Assembly: GCF_004014855.1 (NCBI RefSeq)
Contig: NZ_CP034930.1
Span: 3,229,049-3,293,048, forward strand
Direction of reading: 5' to 3'
DNA length: 64,000 nt
Origin: Apibacter raozihei
GTDB taxonomy: Bacteria > Bacteroidota > Bacteroidia > Flavobacteriales > Weeksellaceae
Shown here: piece after piece, positions 56,986-64,000 of the stretch
How the letters are laid out: each line of letters opens with the position of its first letter
How positions within the stretch are numbered: position 1 is the stretch's first letter
Notes under the pieces: generated by a model
What the model saw: the letters and a program-made list of their open reading frames with translations, nothing else
What the model was told of the DNA's origin: nothing
Database searches by the model: none
Position numbers and translations under genes: made by a program

Positions 56986-57062
56986 ATAATTAGTTGTTCT
57001 TTAATAAAGTTTTTTAGTGTTAATTAAGCCCTTTCAAGAATCTCTTTGAAAGGGTTTTTATT
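56986..57062 (+). ncRNA. Candidate small RNA of about 75 nt
   Basis: Between a consensus promoter (TATATTTGC at 56973-56981) and a perfect terminator (57029-57060) lies a stretch with no open frame. A transcript would start near 56986 and end near 57060. It contains a small CTTT-AATA-AAG hairpin (about 56999-57008) followed by a single-stranded AT-rich part and the terminator stem. No named RNA family was recognised: it is too short for 6S RNA or tmRNA, and it has no riboswitch-like conserved core. It lies about 170 bases upstream of lipB, which has its own promoter box, so it is unlikely to be the lipB leader. Confidence 0.5.
57029..57060 (+). terminator. Rho-independent terminator of the orphan transcript
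   Basis: CCCTTTCAA (57029-57037) pairs perfectly with TTGAAAGGG (57046-57054), loop GAATCTCT, followed by T5A. No gene ends upstream of it on this strand. Confidence 0.85.
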
Positions 57063-57220
57063 TAACCTGAAAAATTAACTTCTTTTTTATTGATTTATTT
57101 TAACAAATTTATAAGATTCCAAGTCAATTATAAATACTTTCACATCTTTTTTACCTATTCTATTATAGATATAACTTATTTAATTTTAATAATATAGTTT
57201 ATATATAATCCAAAAATATG

Positions 57221-57228
57221 TATTTTTG
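57221..57228 (+). promoter_or_regulatory. -7 element of lipB
   Basis: TATTTTTG followed by C, ending 4 bases before the preferred lipB ATG at 57233. A weak -33 (TTTA at 57198-57201) is 19 bases upstream. The mRNA would start at or next to the ATG. Confidence 0.5.
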
Positions 57229-57232
57229 CCAC

Positions 57233-57943
57233 ATGAATGAAATCCTAAACAAAAAAGTACATTACAGGGATTTGAATGAAATGCCTTATACAGATGCCTG
57301 GAATATTCAAGACGAATTATTAAACTCAATTGTTCAGATTAAATTAAAAAAAAAGAAGGAAAATATCAGTCACTTAACTACCCCTAACTATTTTCTTTTT
57401 GTTTCTCATTCACACATATATACATTGGGGAAAAATGGCGATTTTTCTAACCTTCTCATTGATGAGCAATTTTTACGTAACCTTAACGCAGAATTTATAA
57501 AAACAAACCGTGGCGGTGATATAACTTATCATGGTCCCGGACAAATTGTCGGATACCCTATCCTGGATTTAGAAAATTTTTTTACTGATATTCATAAGTA
57601 TATGAGATATCTGGAAGAAACGATTATTAAAACAGTTGAACACTTCGGGATTAAAGGAGAACGTTCTTCCGGAGAAACAGGTGTATGGATTGACCCCGGC
57701 AAACCTTATGCTAGAAAAATCTGCGCAATGGGAGTAAAAGCCAGCAGATGGGTTACTATGCATGGCTTTGCACTTAACGTGAATACAGACTTACATTATT
57801 TTTCACATATTGTACCTTGTGGAATTAAAAACAAGGCAGTTACCTCTATAGAAAAAGAATTGGGATACAAAGAAGACATTAATAAAGTAAAAACTGTTAT
57901 TAAAGAAAAATTTTCTGAAGTTTTCGATATTGAATGGATTTAA
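57233..57943 (+). CDS. lipB: Octanoyl-[ACP]:protein N-octanoyltransferase
   Basis: A 236-residue enzyme that moves octanoate from acyl carrier protein to lipoyl domains in lipoate biosynthesis. Seen are RGGDITYHGPGQIVGYPILD, the family signature, with the lysine region ARKICAMGVKASRWVTMHGFAL and the catalytic Cys in FSHIVPCGIKNKAVTS. The ATG at 57233 is chosen; an ATG at 57218 lies upstream of the likely start of transcription. It supplies lipoate to the pyruvate and 2-oxoglutarate dehydrogenases that feed the citrate synthase step. Confidence 0.94.
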   Translation: MNEILNKKVHYRDLNEMPYTDAWNIQDELLNSIVQIKLKKKKENISHLTTPNYFLFVSHSHIYTLGKNGDFSNLLIDEQFLRNLNAEFIKTNRGGDITYHGPGQIVGYPILDLENFFTDIHKYMRYLEETIIKTVEHFGIKGERSSGETGVWIDPGKPYARKICAMGVKASRWVTMHGFALNVNTDLHYFSHIVPCGIKNKAVTSIEKELGYKEDINKVKTVIKEKFSEVFDIEWI

Positions 57944-58033
57944 AAAAAGTTAAAATAATTATTTACATTATATATTCGGTATTTTCTTCTTTATGCTCTT
58001 TTTTAAAATCAATTAAAAGAATGTTTATATTAA

Positions 58034-58063
58034 TAAAAAGAGCTGTTTATATTCACAGCTCTT
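58034..58063 (-). terminator. Terminator of the type IX secreted protein gene
   Basis: On the minus strand AGAGCTGT pairs with ACAGCTCT across an 8-base loop, followed by TTTTTATT. It also folds on the plus strand after lipB, but there the T tail is interrupted. Confidence 0.75.
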
Positions 58064-58093
58064 CTTAAATAAATATTATAATGTTTATTACAA

Positions 58094-59506
58094 CTATTTT
58101 TTCACAACTTTTATACTTTTTACTTTCCTGTCATTTAGTATTCGGACAATATATATTCCAGGATTCAAATCAGCAACATATAAAGGCTGCTTATCAGCTA
58201 ACTCGGCTGATTTTACAAGTTTACCGTTTATAGAATAAATTTCAATCTTAGATCTACCCAACCATAGAACAGACAGGTAATCATCTAAAACTGTAGTTGA
58301 CAATACTGAAACCTCCTCATTATAATTTATTTCTTCCGTAGATAAAATATCCAATACATAATCTGAAACCGAGCGAATTCCTGGTGAGGAAAAATAGGAT
58401 TCTAAAGTCCCATATAATTTAATTTCTTTTTTATAGTTATGATTATTATCTACCAAATTTAAAGAATTCCTGACTGAACCAATAGGTAACTCAACCGGAA
58501 CTAACAACGATGTATCGGAAACATCTGTATCTGCAGAAGGTGAAAGAACCAAATTGGTATTTTTGGTAAAACCGGAAGTTTCGATGTTATTGATGGTCCC
58601 ATTTACTGCTCCTGCAATATAACCTTTCATCCAATATTTAGTAAGGACACCAGCAGGGTGCTGATTAGATCTTGCTTCATCAATAGTATACGGATTTGAT
58701 TTAGACCCTTTTTCTCCTTCAGAAGATTCCTGTGACAAATATACACTATATCGTTTGACAGTTGTCCCATTTTCTGCCGTAACATCTACGTATGCATACC
58801 CCGGAAGAGTGGAGAGATTTGATATTACTACGTTTGCATTAGCATCTTCAGCTTTTGCTGATAAAACAGGAACATCTATTCCAGATGATAAGTTATAAAA
58901 ATATCCTGATTTTGAAGAAGAAAATCCATTGAGCAACTCGTTATTAACTTTTAATTCCGATAAATTTGCATTATTGTTTAAATTAGATCCTCCATAATAA
59001 ACTTTTAAATCATCAATAAATGCTCTTCTCAAATTAGCCGGAACATTTAAAGTTTCAATCCTTATCGTTGCATCTTTTTTTCCTCCCGTAAATACTACCT
59101 CCACCTGTTCAAAAGAGTCATTTTTTGACCCTGAATAAGATATTTCCTGCGAAGGCAAATCAGAGACAGTAACCAGAACTTTTCCGGAATTATTCCATCC
59201 TTTGACTTTAAACTGTACCTTGAAAACTCCATTATTTTGGGATAAATCCAGAGCTTTGGTAGTGATAGAGCCCACTGCTCCACTTGTTCCCAGCTTTACG
59301 GTCCCACCTGCCTCATAAACTTTATCTATCAAGACTATATGATCATTTCCTGCCCATAAAGAACTGGAAGCCGATACATCGTCACCTTTTGACGCAGAGG
59401 AAAAGTCTTCAAATAAAATAATGGTTTCTGATTGAGCCTTGCTCAGGAAGATAAAACAAACACAGAAAATAAAACATAAGACGTTTAAAGAGTAATTTTT
59501 TTTCAT
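58094..59506 (-). CDS. Secreted protein with DUF6359-like domain and type IX sorting domain
   Basis: A 470-residue secreted protein starting at ATG 59506 (MKKNYSLNVLCFIFCVCFIF, then a cleavage after SKAQ). An N-terminal jelly-roll of the carbohydrate-binding or cleaved-adhesin kind (IILFEDFSSASKGDDVSASS, ALDLSQNNGVFKVQFKVKGW) is followed by an Ig-like or cadherin-like unit (LSELKVNNELLNGFSSSKSG). Next comes an OB-fold segment of the DUF6359 type, GSKSNPYTIDEARSNQ with YWMKGYIAGAVNG. The end, IYSINGKLVKSAEL then VADLNPGIYIVRILNDRKVK, is a type A T9SS C-terminal sorting domain. It should be a substrate of the GldKLMN system at 11809-16489; no enzyme active site was found. Confidence 0.87.
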   Translation of the reverse strand: MKKNYSLNVLCFIFCVCFIFLSKAQSETIILFEDFSSASKGDDVSASSSLWAGNDHIVLIDKVYEAGGTVKLGTSGAVGSITTKALDLSQNNGVFKVQFKVKGWNNSGKVLVTVSDLPSQEISYSGSKNDSFEQVEVVFTGGKKDATIRIETLNVPANLRRAFIDDLKVYYGGSNLNNNANLSELKVNNELLNGFSSSKSGYFYNLSSGIDVPVLSAKAEDANANVVISNLSTLPGYAYVDVTAENGTTVKRYSVYLSQESSEGEKGSKSNPYTIDEARSNQHPAGVLTKYWMKGYIAGAVNGTINNIETSGFTKNTNLVLSPSADTDVSDTSLLVPVELPIGSVRNSLNLVDNNHNYKKEIKLYGTLESYFSSPGIRSVSDYVLDILSTEEINYNEEVSVLSTTVLDDYLSVLWLGRSKIEIYSINGKLVKSAELADKQPLYVADLNPGIYIVRILNDRKVKSIKVVKK

Positions 59507-59793
59507 AACTTTAATTTTAAAATTGATTAATCCTTTATACTTAGTCAATACAAAACTAATCATCAAACTACAAAAATTATATTAATTTTTAGTTAACTTT
59601 AATTATTAAATAACTATATGTATTATTATTTATCAAATTTAAAATATAATACAAAATAAATATGTAATTTTTATATTTTATAAAAACAATCTTTTTTTTT
59701 TAAATATCATTTTTATCAGGATTTTATTATCACATCTGTAGCAGATATATAATATTTTTTTATATTTTTGTTAGGAGAAAATATCATCAGATT

Positions 59794-61746
59794 ATGAGTA
59801 CGGAATTGGATAACCTGCATAATGCAGAAGGAAATGAAAACAACGAGAATATAGTTAATGCTGAAAATGCAGCAACAAACAGTAATCAAAGTGAAAACAC
59901 TTTTGATGAACTTAATGCTGAGAATTCAAAAACTCATCAGGAAAACGATGAAATACATATTCCTGAAGAGGATTACGATTCTTTGGATTTAGAAAAACTT
60001 ATTGTCAAAGCTAAAAACCTTCTTGCAGACTATCCTGTTTATTTGATTAGTGATGCGATGAATCATATACGGGAGTCTTTCAATAAAAAATTTGATGAAG
60101 CAGAAACTGACAGAAAACAAAAATTTTTAGGTGAAGGAGGTGAAGAATTAAGTTATCAGCCAGATAACTCTATTAAAACTAAATTCAACTCAGTATATCA
60201 TGATTACAAAACCAAGTTAAGTTCTCATTACAAGGATATTGAACAGAAAGAACAGATTAATTTAGATAAAAGGCTTCAGATTATTGAAGAACTTAAGGAG
60301 CTGTATACTACCCCTATAGAGTCTATCGGTAGCTTTTTTAAAAAATTCAGAAATATAAAAGAACGTTGGCATGAGGCTGGAAAAATTCCAAAATCTAAAG
60401 CAGGAGATGTTTTCAGAACGTATTTCCATCATTTAGACAATACTCATGACTTTATTCGGATGAATAAAGAATTAGAGGAGTTGGATTACGCACATAATCT
60501 TGAGCAAAGAAAAGCAATTATCGGAAGAGCTGAAGAATTGGTAACAGAACCCAGTGTTCAAAAAGCTCTTAACGAATTACAATATTTACATAAGCTTTGG
60601 AAAGAGCAGGCAGAACCTGTAGCAGAAGAATTCAGAGAAACCACCTGGCAGGAATTCAAAGCCATTACTCAGAAAATTCATACTCGTAAAGCCGAGTTAT
60701 TCGAAAAAATTAAAGAAGAACAGCAGGCTAATCTTGAAAAAAAGCAATTTATTATTGCGGAATTAAAAAAGATTGTTTCAGTAACTACTCCGGATCATTC
60801 TTTCTGGCAAAATAACGTAAAGAAAATCGAACAGTTAAGGGAAGAATTCTTTTCTACGGGAAGGACTCCAAAAGAATTTAGCAGTGAAACATGGGGAAGT
60901 TTTAAAGACTTACTTCATGATATAAACACTAAGAAAAACACATTTTATAAAGATCTGAAAAAAATTCAACAAGAAAATTTAAAGAAGAAAAATGATTTGT
61001 TGGAAATAGCTAAATCTAATAAAGACAGTGAAGACTGGGATGTAGCTTTGAATCTTTACAAAAAAATCCAAAACGAATGGAAAAATATAGGTCACGTTCC
61101 CAGAAAATATTCAGATAAATTATGGAATGAATTTCGTGAAAATTGTAATTATTTTTTTGATAAATATAAACAACGAAATTCAAAAACTAATGAGGAATGG
61201 ATTGAAAACTTAGAGAAGAAACAAGCACTTCTTTCTGAATTGGATTCTCTATCCGAATTGAGTAAAGATGAGGCTTTAAACAAAATCAATGAATATAGCA
61301 TTCGTTGGAATTCTATAGGTAAAGTACCTAGAGAAAATATGGATATCAATAAAGAATTTAATCAGTCTATTAAAAAGCTGATTAAACAATTCGATATTCA
61401 GAAAAATGTTATTGACGAAATGCAATTAAACATAAAGGTTGAAAATTATAAACAAGCTAAAGATGACAGAAGGCTGGACGAGGATCTGAGAAAAATGAAA
61501 AAACAGATGCAGGATCTGGAACATGAAGTTGTTCAATTAGAGAATAATCTTTCTTTCTTTTCTAATGCAAAACAAGACAATCCATTATTACAAAACACTT
61601 TAAACAATATAGAGTCTAAAAAAATTAAATTAGAAGAGTTAAAACAAACTTATTCTAAATTAATCAATCTGGATTTATCCGATACGAGTGCAACTAATAC
61701 AAAAGCACAATCGGAAAATGTAAATAAACCGGAAACTGAAGAGTAG
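59794..61746 (+). CDS. DUF349 domain-containing protein
   Basis: A 650-residue, strongly charged, alpha-helical protein with an acidic Asn/Glu-rich N-terminal tail (residues 1-60) and five DUF349 repeats of about 75 residues. The repeat landmarks are IKERWHEAGKIPKSKAGDVF, LHKLWKEQAEPVAEEFRET, IEQLREEFFSTGRTPKEF, IQNEWKNIGHVPRKYSDKLW and YSIRWNSIGKVPRENMDIN. The last 100 residues are a coiled coil. Function is unknown in Bacteroidota. It lies 4 bases before ribD and is probably cotranscribed with it. TATTTTTG at 59763-59770 could be its -7 box. Confidence 0.92.
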   Translation: MSTELDNLHNAEGNENNENIVNAENAATNSNQSENTFDELNAENSKTHQENDEIHIPEEDYDSLDLEKLIVKAKNLLADYPVYLISDAMNHIRESFNKKFDEAETDRKQKFLGEGGEELSYQPDNSIKTKFNSVYHDYKTKLSSHYKDIEQKEQINLDKRLQIIEELKELYTTPIESIGSFFKKFRNIKERWHEAGKIPKSKAGDVFRTYFHHLDNTHDFIRMNKELEELDYAHNLEQRKAIIGRAEELVTEPSVQKALNELQYLHKLWKEQAEPVAEEFRETTWQEFKAITQKIHTRKAELFEKIKEEQQANLEKKQFIIAELKKIVSVTTPDHSFWQNNVKKIEQLREEFFSTGRTPKEFSSETWGSFKDLLHDINTKKNTFYKDLKKIQQENLKKKNDLLEIAKSNKDSEDWDVALNLYKKIQNEWKNIGHVPRKYSDKLWNEFRENCNYFFDKYKQRNSKTNEEWIENLEKKQALLSELDSLSELSKDEALNKINEYSIRWNSIGKVPRENMDINKEFNQSIKKLIKQFDIQKNVIDEMQLNIKVENYKQAKDDRRLDEDLRKMKKQMQDLEHEVVQLENNLSFFSNAKQDNPLLQNTLNNIESKKIKLEELKQTYSKLINLDLSDTSATNTKAQSENVNKPETEE

Positions 61747-61750
61747 TTTT

Positions 61751-62797
61751 ATGATTGAGCAGGATGAAAACTACATCCGAAGATGCATACAAATAGCTAA
61801 GAACGGATTAGGAACTACTTATCCCAATCCGTTAGTTGGTTCGGTTATCGTTTATAAAAATCAAATTATTGGTGAAGGCTGGCACAAAAGAGCAGGACAA
61901 GCTCATGCTGAAATTAATGCTATAGATTCTGTAAAAGATAAAACTCTTTTAAAGGAAAGTGATATTTATGTGTCGCTAGAGCCTTGCTCACATTACGGTA
62001 AGACTCCTCCTTGTGCGGTAAAAATTGCAGAATTGCAATTTAAAAGAGTTATAATAGGCTCTATAGATCCAAATTCAAAAGTAAATGGAAAGGGTATATC
62101 AATAATTAAAAATTCAGGAATACCTATTGTTACAGGAATACTTGAAAATGAATGTTATAATTTAAACAAGAGATTTTTTACCTTTCATATAAAAAAAAGA
62201 CCGTATATATTTCTTAAATGGGCGGAAACCCTTAATAAAAAAATTGACAACGGTGAGGATAGAGATTCTCCTTTCTGGATAAGCAATCCTTATTCATTAC
62301 AAAAAACACATTTAATCAGAAGTCAGGAAGAATCCATCCTTGTAGGGAAAAATACCGCAGTAACAGATAACCCTGCACTTACCTGCCGTTCTATTCATGG
62401 AAGCAATCCTTTACGAATTCTTATAGACAGACGACTGGATGTTCCGGAATCTTTCCGATTATACAACTCTGAAGCTCCTACCTTAATATTCAACGAAAAG
62501 AAAAATTTAAAAAAAGAGTTCACTGAATATATACGGATTGATTTCTCAGAAAATATATATACCCAAATATTAAATAATCTTTATTTAAGAAATATTCAAT
62601 CATTGATTGTTGAAGGTGGTAGACAAACTCTACAAAATTTTATAGACAACTCTCTTTGGGATGAAGCTATAATTACTACTTCAAACACGATTGTTAAAAA
62701 CGGAACAGATTCTCCTACTCTTTTTGGTAACATTACCCATCAGGAATATATAAACACCAACCTGATCACTTATATTCAAAATTTAAGCGGGCAATAG
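61751..62797 (+). CDS. ribD: Bifunctional riboflavin biosynthesis deaminase/reductase RibD
   Basis: A 348-residue two-domain enzyme for the second and third steps from GTP to riboflavin. The N-terminal deaminase has the zinc site His52 and Glu54 (AHAEINAI) and Cys79/Cys88 (LEPCSHYGKTPPCAV). The C-terminal reductase has RPYIFLKWAETLNKKIDN, SQEESILVGKNTAVTDNPAL, NPLRILIDRRLDVP and SLIVEGGRQTLQNFIDNSLW, the NADPH-binding and substrate loops. It starts 4 bases after the DUF349 gene, and no other riboflavin gene is in the window. Confidence 0.95.
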   Translation: MIEQDENYIRRCIQIAKNGLGTTYPNPLVGSVIVYKNQIIGEGWHKRAGQAHAEINAIDSVKDKTLLKESDIYVSLEPCSHYGKTPPCAVKIAELQFKRVIIGSIDPNSKVNGKGISIIKNSGIPIVTGILENECYNLNKRFFTFHIKKRPYIFLKWAETLNKKIDNGEDRDSPFWISNPYSLQKTHLIRSQEESILVGKNTAVTDNPALTCRSIHGSNPLRILIDRRLDVPESFRLYNSEAPTLIFNEKKNLKKEFTEYIRIDFSENIYTQILNNLYLRNIQSLIVEGGRQTLQNFIDNSLWDEAIITTSNTIVKNGTDSPTLFGNITHQEYINTNLITYIQNLSGQ

Positions 62798-62829
62798 GTT
62801 CAAAAGCTAAATTTAAAATCATTTATTAG

Positions 62830-62837
62830 TATCTTTG
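62830..62837 (+). promoter_or_regulatory. -7 element of the yigZ-like gene
   Basis: TATCTTTG, an exact match, ends 5 bases before the ATG at 62843. No TTTG is seen at the proper distance upstream. A start of transcription at or beside the ATG is predicted. Confidence 0.5.
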
Positions 62838-62842
62838 TTTAC

Positions 62843-63463
62843 ATGTCAGAAACTTTTGAATACAAAACGATCTCTCAGTCTATTACCGATGCTTTGGTAA
62901 AAATTAAAGGAAGTAAATTTTTTGGTTTAATATATCCTGTAATTAATGAAGAAGACATTAAAAAGTTTCTTCTTCAGACCCGGGAAATGTATCCACAAGC
63001 CACTCACTACTGCTATGCTTACCGATTAGGAGTATCTGGAGACAATTATCGTGTCAATGATGATGGTGAACCTTCAGGGACTGCCGGACTCCCCATCTAT
63101 CATCAACTATTATCATTTGAACTCACCAATGTTTTATTAATTTCTGTTCGATATTTTGGAGGAACGAAACTTGGAGTTGGTGGGCTAATTAAAGCTTATA
63201 AAGAATCTGCACTTTTTACTATTGAACAAAGCGATATTATAATTAAAGAACTTTCCGAAATTTATGAGTTAACTTTTGATTATAACCATCAGTCAGCCGT
63301 AATGACTCTTTTAAAAAAAATGAATCTGGATATTTTAAATTTTAATTTTTCTGAAAATTGTGAACTTTCCATAGAAATTCCACTTAAAAGAAAAACTGAA
63401 TTTTATGAAAAATTTGATTCATTATTTGCCCAAAATTTTGTTACTCAAAAAAAGGTTTCATAA
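62843..63463 (+). CDS. YigZ/IMPACT family protein
   Basis: A 206-residue protein of the UPF0029 (IMPACT/YigZ) family. The N-terminal domain carries the signature region GVSGDNYRVNDDGEPSGTAG then LPIYHQLLS, and RYFGGTKLGVGGLIKAYKES, the diagnostic GGxxLGxGGL motif. The C-terminal DUF1949 domain (YELTFDYNHQSAVMTLLKKM) is ferredoxin-like. Eukaryotic IMPACT regulates GCN2; the bacterial role is unclear. Its end overlaps the convergent thioesterase gene by 23 bases. Confidence 0.92.
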   Translation: MSETFEYKTISQSITDALVKIKGSKFFGLIYPVINEEDIKKFLLQTREMYPQATHYCYAYRLGVSGDNYRVNDDGEPSGTAGLPIYHQLLSFELTNVLLISVRYFGGTKLGVGGLIKAYKESALFTIEQSDIIIKELSEIYELTFDYNHQSAVMTLLKKMNLDILNFNFSENCELSIEIPLKRKTEFYEKFDSLFAQNFVTQKKVS

Positions 63464-63851
63464 TCGATTTTATTAACTCCGGACAACGTAAAATTTTACC
63501 TGTTTTTTTATCCATAAAATATAGAGTAGTTGACCCTGTAGTTAATACAATTTCATCTTGATTTCTTATCTCATATTCAAAAAAAATTCGCACTCCGTCT
63601 GGTAATTTATTTATATAAGTTGTTACTGATAATTCATCATCATAGCGTCCGGGTTTTATATATTTCACAGATAAATCTGCGACCGGCAACATTACTCCGC
63701 TGTCTTCTATATCTTTGTAAGACAAACCTATAGACCTAAATAATTCGACTCTTCCTACTTCAAAATAGGATGGATAATTTCCATAATAGATATAGCCCAT
63801 TTGATCGGTTTCTCCATATCTTACTCTTACTTTGGTTGTTACTTTAATCAT
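63441..63851 (-). CDS. Hotdog-fold acyl-CoA thioesterase (4HBT/YbgC type)
   Basis: A 136-residue thioesterase of the 4-hydroxybenzoyl-CoA thioesterase family. VRYGETDQMGYIYYGNYPSY carries the catalytic Asp16 in the family position (RxxETDxMGxVYxxxY), and FEVGRVELFRSIGLSYKDIE with VADLSVKYIKPGRYDDELSV completes the hotdog fold. It would hydrolyse an acyl-CoA or acyl-ACP; the chain length cannot be told. It converges with the yigZ-like gene with a 23-base overlap. The 149 bases upstream to the window end hold no recognised gene. Confidence 0.92.
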   Translation of the reverse strand: MIKVTTKVRVRYGETDQMGYIYYGNYPSYFEVGRVELFRSIGLSYKDIEDSGVMLPVADLSVKYIKPGRYDDELSVTTYINKLPDGVRIFFEYEIRNQDEIVLTTGSTTLYFMDKKTGKILRCPELIKSIMKPFFE

Positions 63852-64000
63852 GGTTAAAAATCATATACATTACTTACTAATAAATTTCTAAATAAACAAC
63901 AGGTATTCCACTTTTTTTTTATAAAAATAATTAACAACTTTGCCCTACAGATTCAACTGTATTTATTATCAATTTAATTTTCTAGCCAAATTTATAAAAA

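Noticed and set aside
63852..64000. Promoter-like AACTTTGC near 63939 at the window end
   Set aside because: It reads CAACTTTG rather than TAnnTTTG and the gene it might serve lies outside the window.

Overview
The window is an AT-rich stretch of a Bacteroidota chromosome, most likely Flavobacteriia. Three things support this: a complete gldK-gldL-gldM-gldN set (type IX secretion and gliding core), a secreted protein with a type IX C-terminal sorting domain, and promoters of the Bacteroidota type (TAnnTTTG at -7, often with TTTG or TTG 17-23 bases upstream). Family-level traits (DUF2851, DUF349, DnaE with a built-in exonuclease) agree. A small-genome Weeksellaceae member such as Apibacter would fit, but the genus cannot be proven from this window.

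Layout. 1-3182 (minus): a sugar operon with a Bacillus-like glucose 1-dehydrogenase, a second SDR dehydrogenase, a GlcU-type glucose uptake protein and a truncated YihS-like aldose-ketose isomerase; a lactonase (3359-4420) faces away from it. 4537-8894: enolase, citrate synthase and a DUF2851 protein. 9024-20080 (minus): topA, a degenerate arginase-like protein, gldKLMN, then an FAD oxidoreductase, a rhomboid protease and a transglutaminase-like membrane protein. 20428-28438: a frameshifted gene, a Thg1-type tRNA nucleotidyltransferase, a 1262-residue double acetyl-CoA synthetase, aspartokinase and a small helical protein. 28811-32862: a periplasmic glutaminase followed by two ankyrin-repeat proteins. 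32906-38972: a TcyP-like transporter and DnaE. 39187-45435: lipoproteins, an HxlR regulator facing an NADP oxidoreductase, and a 609-residue protein of unknown role. 45845-54331: FUSC protein, Ogt, CDP-alcohol phosphotransferase, EamA and TerC membrane proteins, a YifB-GNAT-endonuclease V-Dabb run and small lipoproteins. 54432-63851: TypA, thioredoxin, a probable orphan small RNA, LipB, a type IX secreted protein, a DUF349 protein, RibD, a YigZ/IMPACT protein and a hotdog thioesterase.

How they connect. The sugar operon plus lactonase could oxidise glucose (or isomerised mannose/fructose) to gluconate beside normal glycolysis (eno) and the TCA cycle (gltA). GldKLMN would export the sorting-domain protein encoded 42 kb away. 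Most of the rest is housekeeping. The most unusual items are the double Acs with a catalytically dead first half, the arginase-like pseudoenzyme in the gld locus, the bacterial Thg1, the glutaminase-ankyrin cluster, the candidate small RNA at about 56986-57062, and three genes whose promoters predict leaderless mRNAs. No CRISPR array, tRNA, rRNA, insertion sequence or prophage was recognised.
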